Below are positions 16,941 to 25,366 of a stretch of 64,000 bases of DNA, piece by piece (position 1 is the first letter of the stretch; every line of letters begins with the position of its first letter). The stretch covers positions 1 to 64,000 of the forward strand of contig URDX01000004.1 of NCBI GenBank assembly GCA_900546695.1, read 5' to 3'. The stretch is from an uncultured Eubacteriales bacterium (GTDB lineage: Bacteria; Bacillota; Clostridia; Oscillospirales; CAG-272). The translations under genes were made by a program, and so were the position numbers. The notes beneath the pieces are model-generated. The model had not been told where the DNA came from, searched no databases, and saw only the letters and a list, made by a program, of their open reading frames with translations.

Positions 16941-17279
16941 TTACGCCATCTTATCGGCGAGCTGAGCTCCGCCGAGCACATGAAAGTGCAGATGCGGCAC
17001 CGACTGACATGCATCGGGTCCGCAGTTTGTTATTACGCGGTAGCCGTTTGTGAGTCCCGCTTTTGCGGCAAGGGTAGGGATGAGCGAGAAGATATATGCG
17101 ACAATGTCGGCATTGTCGGCGGTAACTGCGTCGGCGGATGCGATATGCTCCTTCGGAATTACGAGAAAATGCACGGGAGCCTGCGGATTTATATCGTAAA
17201 ATGCAAGCACGCGCTCATCCTCGTACAGCTTATTTGAAGGTATGTTTCCGTCGATTATTTCACAAAACAGACAATTCAT
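16941..17279 (-). CDS. HIT family protein (HinT-like nucleotide hydrolase)
   Basis: 112 residues. HIT proteins hydrolyse purine nucleoside phosphoramidates. The histidine triad HLHFHVLGG is near the C-terminus, and CLFCEIIDGNIPSNKLYED is the usual beginning with the CxxC that binds Zn in many Gram-positive HinTs. A longer frame runs to 17306, but the ATG at 17279 sits 8 nt after GTGAGG and matches the family's start. Confidence 0.93.
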   Translation of the reverse strand: MNCLFCEIIDGNIPSNKLYEDERVLAFYDINPQAPVHFLVIPKEHIASADAVTADNADIVAYIFSLIPTLAAKAGLTNGYRVITNCGPDACQSVPHLHFHVLGGAQLADKMA

Positions 17280-17414
17280 CTTGATTTTCCTCACTTTTTG
17301 CAGCAAAATGCTTCTGCTGCGGATATTTTCATAGATATTATACCATCAAGTCGACAAGAATTCAAGAGAAAATTGTAATTATGAATATAAGGCTGTCGAG
17401 TGCTGCGCTGCCTC

Positions 17415-17443
17415 TTGACAATTTGACGCACGGCGGGTATAAT
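17415..17443 (+). promoter_or_regulatory. Promoter of the DUF1858-trmK-nif3 operon
   Basis: TTGACA (17415-17420), 17-nt spacer, TATAAT (17438-17443): perfect consensus. Confidence 0.9.
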
Positions 17444-17548
17444 ATTTATTGTAAGCAATTATCCGACTGCACTGCCGAATATCGGTATGCAGCCGTAAAT
17501 TCAAGCTGTGACGGGACTCCGAGAGGAGCCCGCGAAAGGATAGTAAAA

Positions 17549-17758
17549 ATGAAGGTTACAAAGGATTCTCTTATCGGCGACGTTCTTGATTTTGATGTTG
17601 ATACCGCTCAGTTCTTTTTTGACATCGGTATGCACTGCCTCGGCTGCCCTGCATCGAGAGGCGAGTCTATCGCCGACGCATGCGAGGTTCACGGCACGGA
17701 TGCCGATGCTCTCGTTGAAAAGCTCAATACCTTCCTTGACGGAAAGGCAAACGTCTGA
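17549..17758 (+). CDS. DUF1858 domain protein
   Basis: 69 residues. The sequence KDSLIGDVLDFDVDTAQFFFDIGMHCLGCPASRGESI-like layout, with CLGC and a downstream conserved helix (ADACEVHGTDADALVEKLN), fits the small hybrid-cluster-associated/DUF1858 family (ScdA/RIC N-terminal-like). The CxxC may take part in redox or Fe-S handling. The frame opens at 17381, but the ATG at 17549 has GAAAGGATAG just upstream and gives the family start. First gene of an operon with trmK (3 nt apart) and the Nif3-like gene. Confidence 0.88.
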   Translation: MKVTKDSLIGDVLDFDVDTAQFFFDIGMHCLGCPASRGESIADACEVHGTDADALVEKLNTFLDGKANV

Positions 17759-17761
17759 GCC

Positions 17762-18766
17762 TTGAATATCATCCTTGACAGCCGCCTCGGCTGTATCGCG
17801 GAAGCGATCGGCAGTGCGCGCATCGTCGCGGATATAGGTACCGACCACGGTCTGCTCCCGATAGCTCTGCTTCTGCACGGGCAGGCGGAGCGGGCTGTGG
17901 CTTGTGATATCCGTCAGGGCCCGCTCGGCAGCGCAAGACGGAATGCGGAGCGCTACGGAGTTTCCGACAAGGTCGCGCTCGTTTTGACCGACGGGTTTCA
18001 CGGCGTTGAGGCTTATTCGCCCGACGCGGTCGTTATCAGCGGAATGGGCGGCGAGCTTATCGCACGGATAATCTCGGAGGCTCCGTATCTGCGCGAGGGT
18101 GTGCGGCTGTTTCTGCAACCCATGACGCGCGCCGAATCGCTGCGCGCCTATCTTGCACATAGCGGCTTTCAGATAACCGCAGAGCATCTTGCGCGCGACG
18201 GTGAGCGGCTTTATTCGGTTATGGAAGCGAGCTTTTGCGGCGAGAATGCCGAGTACAGCTATGCCGAGCTGCTTGTCGGGCGGCGGGAGGCTCATTCGAA
18301 TATTTCGCTGTTTGCGGAGAGCGCCGCACGTGCTGCTGAGCGCCTGTGTAAACGCCGCGACGGGCTGTTGCGCGCAGCCGAGCAGAGCAATGCGAACGCG
18401 GCGGGGCAGAGCGTTGCCGGTGATGAGCTAAAGCCGAACAATGCAAATGAGCTGAAACAGGTCGAGACAAATGCAGACAGGCAGAGCGGTGAAAATTTGT
18501 CGGTGCAAGGCTGTGATGCAGCCGCCGATAACGCACGCACACCTGAGCTGCGGGCAGAGCTTTCGCAGATCACTGATGCTATTGCGGAGCTTTACGAGCT
18601 TGCGGGCGCGGTCGGTCACTCCGAAATGTCGCAGCTGCGGGATAACGATGTTTGCGACAATAGTGCTTGCAGCAATAATGCTTGTACCGATAATGCTTGC
18701 GGCGGCGATGTCTGCGATGACAACGCTTGTGACAGAGGTGCTTGCGGCGATGTTTGCAACATATAG
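17762..18766 (+). CDS. trmK: tRNA (adenine(22)-N1)-methyltransferase TrmK with an unusual Cys-rich tail
   Basis: 334 residues from a TTG start (AAAGG lies 14 nt upstream). Residues 1-190 are the Rossmann methyltransferase: VADIGTDHGLLPIAL is the SAM-binding motif I, ACDIRQGPL motif II, and ISGMGGELIARI the catalytic-loop region; this is TrmK, which makes m1A22 in tRNA. TrmK is normally about 235 residues. Here the C-terminal coiled coil is interrupted by a low-complexity Asn/Ala/Gln insertion (about 205-265) and the protein ends in a tract of repeated C-D/N-x-A-C units holding about 14 cysteines (about residues 299-333). The tract is encoded by 15-nt-like DNA repeats. The methyltransferase call is firm; the tail is unexplained. 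Confidence 0.9.
   Translation: MNIILDSRLGCIAEAIGSARIVADIGTDHGLLPIALLLHGQAERAVACDIRQGPLGSARRNAERYGVSDKVALVLTDGFHGVEAYSPDAVVISGMGGELIARIISEAPYLREGVRLFLQPMTRAESLRAYLAHSGFQITAEHLARDGERLYSVMEASFCGENAEYSYAELLVGRREAHSNISLFAESAARAAERLCKRRDGLLRAAEQSNANAAGQSVAGDELKPNNANELKQVETNADRQSGENLSVQGCDAAADNARTPELRAELSQITDAIAELYELAGAVGHSEMSQLRDNDVCDNSACSNNACTDNACGGDVCDDNACDRGACGDVCNI
18640..18763 (+). repeat. Cysteine-codon repeat in the 3' end of trmK
   Basis: Degenerate units of about 15 nt (GAT-AAT-GCT-TGC type) recur in frame, e.g. near 18663, 18678, 18693 and 18720, encoding N-x-x-A-C or D-N-A-C units. This looks like replication-slippage expansion. Confidence 0.7.
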
Positions 18767-18780
18767 GAGAAAAATGCGCT

Positions 18781-19545
18781 ATGAACATACGAGAGCTCTA
18801 TTCCGCATTTGACATGCTGATACCGCCGTCGCTTTCCTGCGAATGGGATAACGACGGGCTTATGCTGCTGCCGTGCGGCGAAGCTGAGGTGCACCGCGCA
18901 CTGATAACGCTCGATGTGACACCCGCTGCTGCGGCGCACGCGGTCGACACGGGGTGCGATGTTATTATCTCGCATCATCCGCTCATATTCAGACCGCTCT
19001 CTGCGGTCACCGACCGGACGCTCGTCTCTCTGATAAAGGCGAATACAGCCGTTATGTCGTTCCACACGCGGCTGGATGCCGTTTCGGGCGGAGTAAATCA
19101 TGCGCTTGCAGACGTGCTCGGGCTCACCGATACATCGCCGCTCACCTATGAGATGGGAGAGATGGGGCTTGTCGGTACGCCGCACGCCTTGCTCGGTGCG
19201 ACCGAATATGCATGTCACGTCAAAGCCGCACTCGGTGCGGATGCCGTGACGCTGATACCGTCGCAGCGACCCGTTCGGCGTGTCGCTGTGCTCGGCGGGG
19301 CGGGCAAGGACTTTATTTCCGCCGCCGTCGCAGCGGGAGCGGATGTGCTGGTGACAGGCGAAGCAGGGCATCACGCAAGACTTGATGCGGAAGGGCTCGG
19401 ATTGACGCTGATAGAGGCAGGGCATTACGAGACGGAATTTCCCGTCTGCCGCGTGCTGCGCGATATGCTGCAGGACATAGCGGAGCGGGCTGGTGCCGAA
19501 ATCACATCCGAAATATTCGATTCGCGCGAGGCGCGTTCTCTTTGA
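18781..19545 (+). CDS. Nif3-like dinuclear metal centre protein (DUF34)
   Basis: 254 residues. It has the DUF34/NIF3 features: EWDNDGLML near residue 22, ISHHPLIFRPL (metal-binding His pair) near 63, FHTRLDAVSGGVNHALADVLG around 100, and a C-terminal GHYETEF with the second metal-binding His/Glu. The family forms hexamers with a dinuclear metal site; trmK and DUF34 genes commonly occur side by side in Firmicutes (YqfN-YqfO in B. subtilis). Start ATG 18781 with ATAGGAGAA upstream, 12 nt after trmK ends. Function still debated. Confidence 0.93.
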   Translation: MNIRELYSAFDMLIPPSLSCEWDNDGLMLLPCGEAEVHRALITLDVTPAAAAHAVDTGCDVIISHHPLIFRPLSAVTDRTLVSLIKANTAVMSFHTRLDAVSGGVNHALADVLGLTDTSPLTYEMGEMGLVGTPHALLGATEYACHVKAALGADAVTLIPSQRPVRRVAVLGGAGKDFISAAVAAGADVLVTGEAGHHARLDAEGLGLTLIEAGHYETEFPVCRVLRDMLQDIAERAGAEITSEIFDSREARSL

Positions 19546-19591
19546 GTCGGCTTTGAAGCGCCTTTGAAGCAGCTTTGAAACGGCTTTGATG
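19537..19591. repeat. Five 11-nt tandem repeats at the Nif3-like gene's stop codon
   Basis: CTTTGA recurs at exact 11-nt spacing (TTTGA at 19541, 19552, 19563, 19574, 19585), units of the type CGGCTTTGAAG. The gene's TGA stop is in the first unit. The rest of the gap up to prfB (19592-19740) is T/G-rich with TGATGC-type echoes but no gene. Confidence 0.75.
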
Positions 19592-19761
19592 CATGATGCA
19601 GTTTTAACTTGTTTGATGCGTGTTGCAGCCGAATGCGTTTTCGTGTGCACGCTGCAGCAGCATTAGATGCATCATACAGCATCAATTATCAATATATATC
19701 CGTATACATGCCGCGCAACATCGCGTCGGTCTTTTAATAACATTTTGGAGGATACCGTAAA

Positions 19762-20877
19762 TTGAGTATAGAACTTGACGAAGCGAAGCGAACGCTTCTC
19801 GACATGAAGGACAAAATCGTCGACCTCGGCTCCGCGCTGCAGATCGAGGAAACAAAAAAATCGGTAGAGGAGCTTGAAGCAAAGACCTCTGCAGCCGACT
19901 TTTGGAACGACGCAGCCGAATCGGGCAAGGTACTTAAGGAGTTGAAGGTCAAAAAAGACAAGGTCGAGCGTTACGAGAAGCTTGTATCGCGTTACGAGGA
20001 CACCCTTGTGCTCATCGAGATGGGACTCGAGGAGGGCGACGACAGCGTTACGGAGGAGGTACTTTCCGAGGTCAAGGCTATCACCGAGACCGAGGCATCA
20101 GAGCGAATTGAGGCGCTGCTTTCGGGCGAATACGACTCGAACAATGCAATTCTTTCCTTCCACCCGGGCGCGGGCGGAACTGAGGCTCAGGATTGGGCGC
20201 AGATGCTCTACCGCATGTACACAAGATGGGCTGAGCGTCATAATTTCAATGTCAAGCTGCTTGACTGGCTCGACGGCGATGAGGCGGGCATAAAGAGTGC
20301 GACCATTCTCATCGAGGGCGTAAACGCATACGGATATCTTAAGAGCGAGAACGGCGTTCACCGTCTTGTTCGTGTTTCTCCGTTCGATGCGTCGGGCAGA
20401 CGGCAGACATCGTTTGCGTCGGTCGAGGTAATGCCCGAATTTTCGGACGACGACGGAAAGATCGAGCTGCGCGACGAGGATCTTGAGATAACCGCGCACC
20501 GTTCAAGCGGCGCGGGCGGTCAGCATATCAATAAGACAGACTCCGCGATCAGAATAGTGCATATCCCGACGGGCATCGTTGTCGGCTGTCAGACCGAGCG
20601 CAGCCAGCTCCAGAACAAGGAAACGGCGCTTAAGATGCTGAAGTCCAAGCTTATGGAGATAAAGGAGCGCGAAAAGCTCGACAAGATAGAGGATATTCAG
20701 GGCGTTAAGGCGAATATTGAGTGGGGCGCACAGATACGCTCGTACGTTTTCATGCCGTATACGCTCGCTAAGGATACGCGCACGGGCTACGAAAACGGCA
20801 ATATCACCGCCGTGATGGACGGAGATATCGACGGCTTTATCAACGCTTATCTCAAGCAGAACGCCGCATCGAAATAA
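19762..20877 (+). CDS. prfB: Peptide chain release factor 2 (RF2)
   Basis: 371 residues, full length. RF2 reads UGA and UAA and hydrolyses peptidyl-tRNA. Key motifs: the tripeptide anticodon SPF (in RVSPFDASGRR) and the catalytic GGQ (SSGAGGQHINKTDSA). The start is TTG at 19762, 10 nt after GGAGG (19747-19751). No in-frame stop and no CTTTGAC slippery site is present in the first 40 codons, so this copy is not controlled by the programmed +1 frameshift known from E. coli and B. subtilis. Confidence 0.96.
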   Translation: MSIELDEAKRTLLDMKDKIVDLGSALQIEETKKSVEELEAKTSAADFWNDAAESGKVLKELKVKKDKVERYEKLVSRYEDTLVLIEMGLEEGDDSVTEEVLSEVKAITETEASERIEALLSGEYDSNNAILSFHPGAGGTEAQDWAQMLYRMYTRWAERHNFNVKLLDWLDGDEAGIKSATILIEGVNAYGYLKSENGVHRLVRVSPFDASGRRQTSFASVEVMPEFSDDDGKIELRDEDLEITAHRSSGAGGQHINKTDSAIRIVHIPTGIVVGCQTERSQLQNKETALKMLKSKLMEIKEREKLDKIEDIQGVKANIEWGAQIRSYVFMPYTLAKDTRTGYENGNITAVMDGDIDGFINAYLKQNAASK

Positions 20878-20962
20878 AGCGCACGGCGCACATAAACAGA
20901 CACCGTATCCGCCGCATGCGGATGCTGCATACGAAAAACTAATCAATTAACGGAGGCTCATT

Positions 20963-21304
20963 ATGAAATCTCGATTTTTTGATGGCAAAAACGTACCACT
21001 TATCGCTTCTGTCGCATCGTTTGTTTGCGCGGGAGTATCGCTGATAGGCGCACTGCTGTGCCTTATCGGTAAGAAAAAGACGACCGCATCCGTTTTCGCG
21101 GCGCTCTCGGGCATCGCTGCCGCTATCGGTGCGGCGACGGCTTATACCCTCCGCATCGCAGAGGAGAGAACACCCGACGTATTTGAAGACTTCGACCCGT
21201 CCGATTTTGAGGATTTTGACGACCTTGATGATAGCGACGATGACGACGAGCCGTACACCATTCCGATCGACGAGACCGCAAGTGAGGATGAATTCAGCTT
21301 TTAA
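20963..21304 (+). CDS. Small membrane protein with an acidic tail
   Basis: 113 residues: two hydrophobic helices (about 12-36 and 43-63), separated by a GKKKTT turn, then a strongly acidic C-terminal tail (about 70-112) with runs of Asp/Glu (DLDDSDDDDEP). I do not recognise a family. Ribosome binding site GGAGG 7 nt before the ATG, followed by a strong terminator, so it is a genuine single gene following prfB. Confidence 0.75.
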   Translation: MKSRFFDGKNVPLIASVASFVCAGVSLIGALLCLIGKKKTTASVFAALSGIAAAIGAATAYTLRIAEERTPDVFEDFDPSDFEDFDDLDDSDDDDEPYTIPIDETASEDEFSF

Positions 21305-21312
21305 GGCAATCT

Positions 21313-21339
21313 GCGCCCGCGCGGGCGCTTTTTGTCTTT
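21313..21339 (+). terminator. Terminator after the acidic-tail gene
   Basis: GCGCCC-GCGC-GGGCGC stem followed by TTTTTGTCTTT. Confidence 0.9.
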
Positions 21340-21373
21340 AAAATAACGGCAGTGCCGTGCGGCGGCGCTGCAG

Positions 21374-21413
21374 AAAGGAATGCTTTCGTCGGACGAAGGC
21401 TGCATTCGGCACA
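21374..21413 (+). promoter_or_regulatory. Hairpin leader element, copy E
   Basis: AAAGGA, then GCTTTCGTC-G-GACGAAGGC hairpin, then TGCATTCGGCACA and the ATG at 21414. It has the same layout as copies A-D but on the plus strand. Confidence 0.65.
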
Positions 21414-22703
21414 ATGAAAAACAGCGAAAAATCAAACGAAAAAAGCAGATATTCATCGCTGACGGCGTATATCTGCGTAATGATAGCCGTAGCTTCGCTC
21501 GGCATTTTTGCCGTACTTAATCTTGAGTCGGTGCTCGCATTTCTGTCGAGGCTCATGGGTGCACTCTCTTCGCTCACCGTCGGCTTTATAATCGCATATC
21601 TTGTCAATCCGTTTATGAAGGCGGTTGAAGACAAGCTGCTTGCACGCATCCCGCTGCACATGAGCAAAAAGCTCCGCCGCATCATTGCAATAACCATCTC
21701 GTATCTGTTCTATCTCGGGGTTATCGTTCTGCTGATGCTGATAGTTATCCCGCAGATGGTAAACAGCTATGAAGATCTGATGAGTAAAGCTGATTCGTAC
21801 ATCGCGTCGGTGCAGACCTTTATCGTCACGACGCTTGGAAAGCTCAGCTTTATCGACACTGCAAAGCTGACTAAATCCGCAGGCGAGTTCATAAGCAACT
21901 CATATGAGATAATCAACAGTGTTACGCCATATATAACGTCGTTTCTTACCGGGCTTATCGGCACGCTGCAGGATCTTATTATCGGAACGGTCATATCGGT
22001 CTATTTTCTCTTTGCAAAGGAGCGCTTCGCCGACCGCAGCAAAAAGCTCGTCCGCGCGCTGCTGCCCGAGAAGGCTGCTGCTGCATTCATCGACTATGCA
22101 GTATTCTCCGATAAGACGTTCGGCGGCTTTATCGTCGGAAAGCTGCTTGATTCGCTGATAATCGGCATAATTACATTCATTACGCTTATGATAGTCGGCA
22201 TCCCGCACTATCAGCTGATAAGCGTTATTATCGGCGTTACGAATATCATCCCGTTTTTCGGACCGATACTCGGACTTGTGCCGAGCGCGTTCTTTGTTCT
22301 TATCGCCGACCCCGCAAAGCTGATTCTGTTTATTATTATCGTTATAATCATTCAGCAGCTCGACGGAAATGTTATCGGACCTAAGATTCTCGGAGACTCT
22401 ATAGGAATCAGCTCGCTCGGAGTTATCATCGCGATAACGGTAATGAGCGATCTGCTCGGTGTTGTCGGTATGTTCATCGGCGTGCCGCTCTACGTACTGA
22501 TAACAAGCATCGCGCGCAAGCTGCTCGGGCGGCTCGAGACCCGCAGACCCGCCGTACGTGACGCTGCAGCAGATAAGCAGAAAGCAGACGGTGAAGATAA
22601 CAACACCGCCGGCGGTCGGGAAACAGGCAGCAAAGATAACAGTGCCGCAAACACTCTGAATACCGACGGCGACGAAAATGAAAAGGCGGGTGAGAGCCGA
22701 TGA
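21414..22703 (+). CDS. AI-2E family transporter, first copy
   Basis: 429 residues. AI-2E family exporters have about seven to eight TM helices; here hydrophobic segments at about 15-40, 45-75, 85-115, then the long loop, 190-215, 240-275, 280-320 and 335-370. Conserved motifs are IAYLVNPFMKAVE, GKLLDSLIIGIITFI, NIIPFFGPILGLVP, and QQLDGNVIGPKILGDSIGIS. Members move autoinducer-2, K+/Na+-H+ or unknown solutes. The C-terminal 55 residues are a hydrophilic Asn/Asp/Gly-rich tail. Start chosen at the ATG of MKNSEK after leader copy E; a GTG at 21357 is less likely. The stop overlaps the next start (ATGA). Confidence 0.88.
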   Translation: MKNSEKSNEKSRYSSLTAYICVMIAVASLGIFAVLNLESVLAFLSRLMGALSSLTVGFIIAYLVNPFMKAVEDKLLARIPLHMSKKLRRIIAITISYLFYLGVIVLLMLIVIPQMVNSYEDLMSKADSYIASVQTFIVTTLGKLSFIDTAKLTKSAGEFISNSYEIINSVTPYITSFLTGLIGTLQDLIIGTVISVYFLFAKERFADRSKKLVRALLPEKAAAAFIDYAVFSDKTFGGFIVGKLLDSLIIGIITFITLMIVGIPHYQLISVIIGVTNIIPFFGPILGLVPSAFFVLIADPAKLILFIIIVIIIQQLDGNVIGPKILGDSIGISSLGVIIAITVMSDLLGVVGMFIGVPLYVLITSIARKLLGRLETRRPAVRDAAADKQKADGEDNNTAGGRETGSKDNSAANTLNTDGDENEKAGESR

Positions 22704-24211
22704 AGCGGATGAAATTTGAGCAGGAGCACAGAGGCATCACAAAGCAGATCGTGCTGATAATCCTGTTTGCACTTGCTTGCCTTGTCTTTTTGATGCATTA
22801 TAAGTCGATTTTCGGCGTTATCGGATCTTTTTTCAGCGCACTGTTTCCGGTCGTTATCGGTTTTTTCATTGCACTCGCAATCTACCCGATGCAGAATTCG
22901 ATAGAGCATTATCTCACGTCGGTTTTTACAAGGATAGCAAAAAGGCATACGGCACGTGCTGCATCTAAGCACGCAGCATCTTCTCAGCAGACTGCTTCTT
23001 CTCACGCTGCGGCATCGAATACTGCGCAAAGCGGCAGGGAAGAGTCCGCCGCAGATAATGCGGGCGCTGCTACCTCCGGCGTCGTAAAAACTGCTTCACG
23101 CGCGACAAAGCATGACGTGCAAAGCAAAGCCGACGCATCGGGACTGCATGCATTTTTCGCCGCTTCCGCACAAAAGCTCGGCAGCAAAAAGCAGAAAAAG
23201 CCCGAGAAGAAAGATACGGGAATCAACAAGGGCGCACGTTTTCTTTCGATAATTACAGCGATGCTCGCGGTCATTCTCGTGATAGTGCTGTTTATCTCGG
23301 TCATGGTACCGCAGATAACCGAAAGCTACGAAAATCTGCGCGACAAATATCTCGATTTCAGCGCGAGTGTTACCGGGCTTATGAACAGTCTGAATACGGG
23401 CGACGAGAATTCGCTGCAGAATCAGCTGCTCGACATGATAAACAACTTTATCTCAGGGATAACCTCATCGCTGACCGACATCACACCGTATGTGCTCGAT
23501 ATTCTGAAAAGCTCAGTATCGGTTACGATGGATATTTTCCTCGGCATCGTCATTGCAATATATCTGCTTATTGACCGCGAACGGCTGCTGCGGATATGCC
23601 GCCGTCTGCTGCGTGCTATTCTGCCGCGAAGGGTTGTTGAGCGGATAAAAGAGAACAGCAGCTTCATTTTTGAGGTATACAACAGCTATATTACGGGAAA
23701 GCTTATCGACATAGTGATAATATGGGGGCTTTCGGTTGCGCTGCTTTCGCTGTTCCGCGTTCCGTTTGCGCCGTTTATCAGTATCATTCTCGCGATAATG
23801 AACGTTATCCCGTATATCGGCATATTTATCGGTCTGCTGCCCGGCTTCTTTATAGTTCTTCTTGCAGACCCGGGAAAGCTGCTTTTCTATCTGCTCGCGG
23901 TCATAGCGATACACATTATCGACCGAAAGATAATAGAAAAGTACGTGCTTAAGACCACATGCAGCATCGACCCCGAGCTGCTGATAATCGCGGTTGTATT
24001 TTTCGGCGGTCTGTTCGGTACGCCGTCGATGTTTATTGCCGCGCCGATTGCGACGGTAATAAATTACTTTGCAAAGGAATCGGTCAACCGTCTTATCGCC
24101 GACCGCAGAAAGGAATCGGGCGATAACATGGAGAGCGGTGAGGCTTCGGGGGAAAGCTCAGACAGTCAGGCACCGCCCACCGACGGAACGTCCGGCAGCA
24201 CAGTCGAATAG
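22700..24211 (+). CDS. AI-2E family transporter, second copy with a long loop insertion
   Basis: 503 residues, overlapping the first copy by 4 nt. The same family motifs appear: FIALAIYPMQNSIE, GKLIDIVIIWGLSVA, NVIPYIGIFIGLLPG, and IDRKIIEKYVL...SIDPELLI. Between the second and third TM (about residues 75-170) a roughly 95-residue Ala/Ser-rich then Lys-rich insertion (KHAASSQQTASSHAA...) is present that typical members lack. The C-terminus is again hydrophilic. Two adjacent, coupled paralogues may form a heteromer. Confidence 0.88.
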   Translation: MKRMKFEQEHRGITKQIVLIILFALACLVFLMHYKSIFGVIGSFFSALFPVVIGFFIALAIYPMQNSIEHYLTSVFTRIAKRHTARAASKHAASSQQTASSHAAASNTAQSGREESAADNAGAATSGVVKTASRATKHDVQSKADASGLHAFFAASAQKLGSKKQKKPEKKDTGINKGARFLSIITAMLAVILVIVLFISVMVPQITESYENLRDKYLDFSASVTGLMNSLNTGDENSLQNQLLDMINNFISGITSSLTDITPYVLDILKSSVSVTMDIFLGIVIAIYLLIDRERLLRICRRLLRAILPRRVVERIKENSSFIFEVYNSYITGKLIDIVIIWGLSVALLSLFRVPFAPFISIILAIMNVIPYIGIFIGLLPGFFIVLLADPGKLLFYLLAVIAIHIIDRKIIEKYVLKTTCSIDPELLIIAVVFFGGLFGTPSMFIAAPIATVINYFAKESVNRLIADRRKESGDNMESGEASGESSDSQAPPTDGTSGSTVE

Positions 24212-24426
24212 ATATGATGCTAAGTCGGAGCTGTGGAACATTCGTACATTGACTGCGATACCGCCGAAAAATATCGTCACGACAGGGAAGTGAATCGTTT
24301 TATAGTGCATAATGAACAATTAAATGTTACATTGTATTCACAACTGACGTAAACTTCCGTGTTACAATATAGGTATGGAAATAATACAGATTACTTGATA
24401 ATAAATATTTTCAGGAGGATATAATA

Positions 24427-24750
24427 ATGAACATCCCGTGCATTTGTAAGAAGGAACCCGAGAAGAAATCCTGTGCCATAAAGGCTGTTGTTATCGTAAC
24501 AGCTATCGTCGGTGCTGCAGCGCTCATCTATCTTGCTGCTAAGTATTTCTTTGATAAATATCATTCGAGCTGCTGCGCTCTCTGCCATGACGATGATGAT
24601 TGCGACGAGGACGATTGCTGCGATTTTGAGGACAGCGATTGCGGCTGCGATGCGGACGATGATTGCGATTGCGGATGCTGCGGTGCTCCCGCTGCCTCCG
24701 ATGAGACCGAGTCCGACAACAGCGCGAACGAGGATACCGACGCTGAGTAA
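24427..24750 (+). CDS. Small membrane protein with a Cys/Asp-rich domain
   Basis: 107 residues. N-terminal MNIPCICKKEP, one TM helix (about 19-42), then a 35-residue segment where nearly every position is Cys, Asp or Glu (CCALCHDDDDCDEDDCC..., ending CDCGCCG), about 15 cysteines in all, and an acidic tail. No family recognised. AGGAGG-type ribosome binding site (CAGGAGGATATAATA) and a strong terminator show it is a real gene. Metal binding outside or at the membrane is plausible. Cys density differs from neighbours but the protein is clearly membrane-anchored. Confidence 0.8.
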   Translation: MNIPCICKKEPEKKSCAIKAVVIVTAIVGAAALIYLAAKYFFDKYHSSCCALCHDDDDCDEDDCCDFEDSDCGCDADDDCDCGCCGAPAASDETESDNSANEDTDAE

Positions 24751-24775
24751 AAGTAATTTTGCTCCTTTCCACTGT

Positions 24776-24825
24776 AGCACAGCACCCTCCGACAGTTTGA
24801 CGGAGGGTGCTGTGCCGATTTTTCG
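24776..24825 (+). terminator. Terminator of the Cys/Asp-rich gene
   Basis: Fifteen-base arms (CACAGCACCCTCCG / CGGAGGGTGCTGTG) around ACAGTTTGA, followed by CCGATTTTT. Confidence 0.92.
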
Positions 24826-25010
24826 GTACCGGCGTGATATATAATATCTTCTGCGCTCAAAAGAAGCCCGCAAAAGGCTGTGTTGCCATAATATTACATA
24901 ATAATCTTCCGATATACGCTCATAATAATATCAGAGCCGCAAAGGCTCTGTAAAGGAAAAGGCGGCTGCGAATCCGCGCCGCATGAGTGAGTATACAAGG
25001 AGATTACAAA

Positions 25011-25215
25011 ATGTCTACAAACAAGAATTTAGTTCCCGAGGCAAAGGGAGCACTTGACAAGTTCAAGATGGAGGCAGCAAGTGAAGTCGGCGTTAGCCTC
25101 GCTAACGGTTATAACGGCGATCTGACCTCTCGCCAGGCAGGCTCCATCGGCGGACAAGATGGTCAAGAAGATGATCCAGAAGTACGAGAACGACCTCAAG
25201 AATTCCGGCCGATAA
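25011..25215 (+). pseudogene. Alpha/beta-type small acid-soluble spore protein gene with a one-base frameshift
   Basis: The start ATG at 25011 follows AAGGAGATTACAAA. Residues 1-48 read MSTNKNLVPEAKGALDKFKMEA...LTSRQAGSIGG, the standard SASP N-terminal half. At about 25155-25158 one extra A (GGACAAGATGG instead of GGACAGATGG) shifts the frame: the read-through frame continues QDGQEDDPEVRERPQ and ends at 25220. In the corrected frame the sequence continues QMVKKMIQKYENDLKNSGR and TAA at 25213-25215, exactly the conserved SASP C-terminal helix. So the gene is complete apart from this insertion, which may be a real mutation or a sequencing error. Alpha/beta SASPs coat spore DNA. Confidence 0.9.
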
Positions 25216-25321
25216 ACTGATCGAATTTCCAAGTAGCAATACGGCAAAAGAATAGATAGACGGCGCATAACAGCTCAGACAGCAGGTCTGAAAACTATGA
25301 TGCCGCATCAGCCGCATGCCG

Positions 25322-25366
25322 AAGTCAGGATGATATCACACGTTGATGTCATCCTGACTTTTTTAT
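25322..25366 (+). terminator. Terminator of the SASP gene
   Basis: AAGTCAGGATGA(T) ... TCATCCTGACTT arms around TATCACACGTTGA, followed by TTTTTT. Confidence 0.92.

Noticed and set aside
19762..19880. Programmed +1 frameshift in prfB
   Set aside because: Looked for CTTTGAC and an in-frame TGA in the first 40 codons; the gene is open from the TTG start to the stop.
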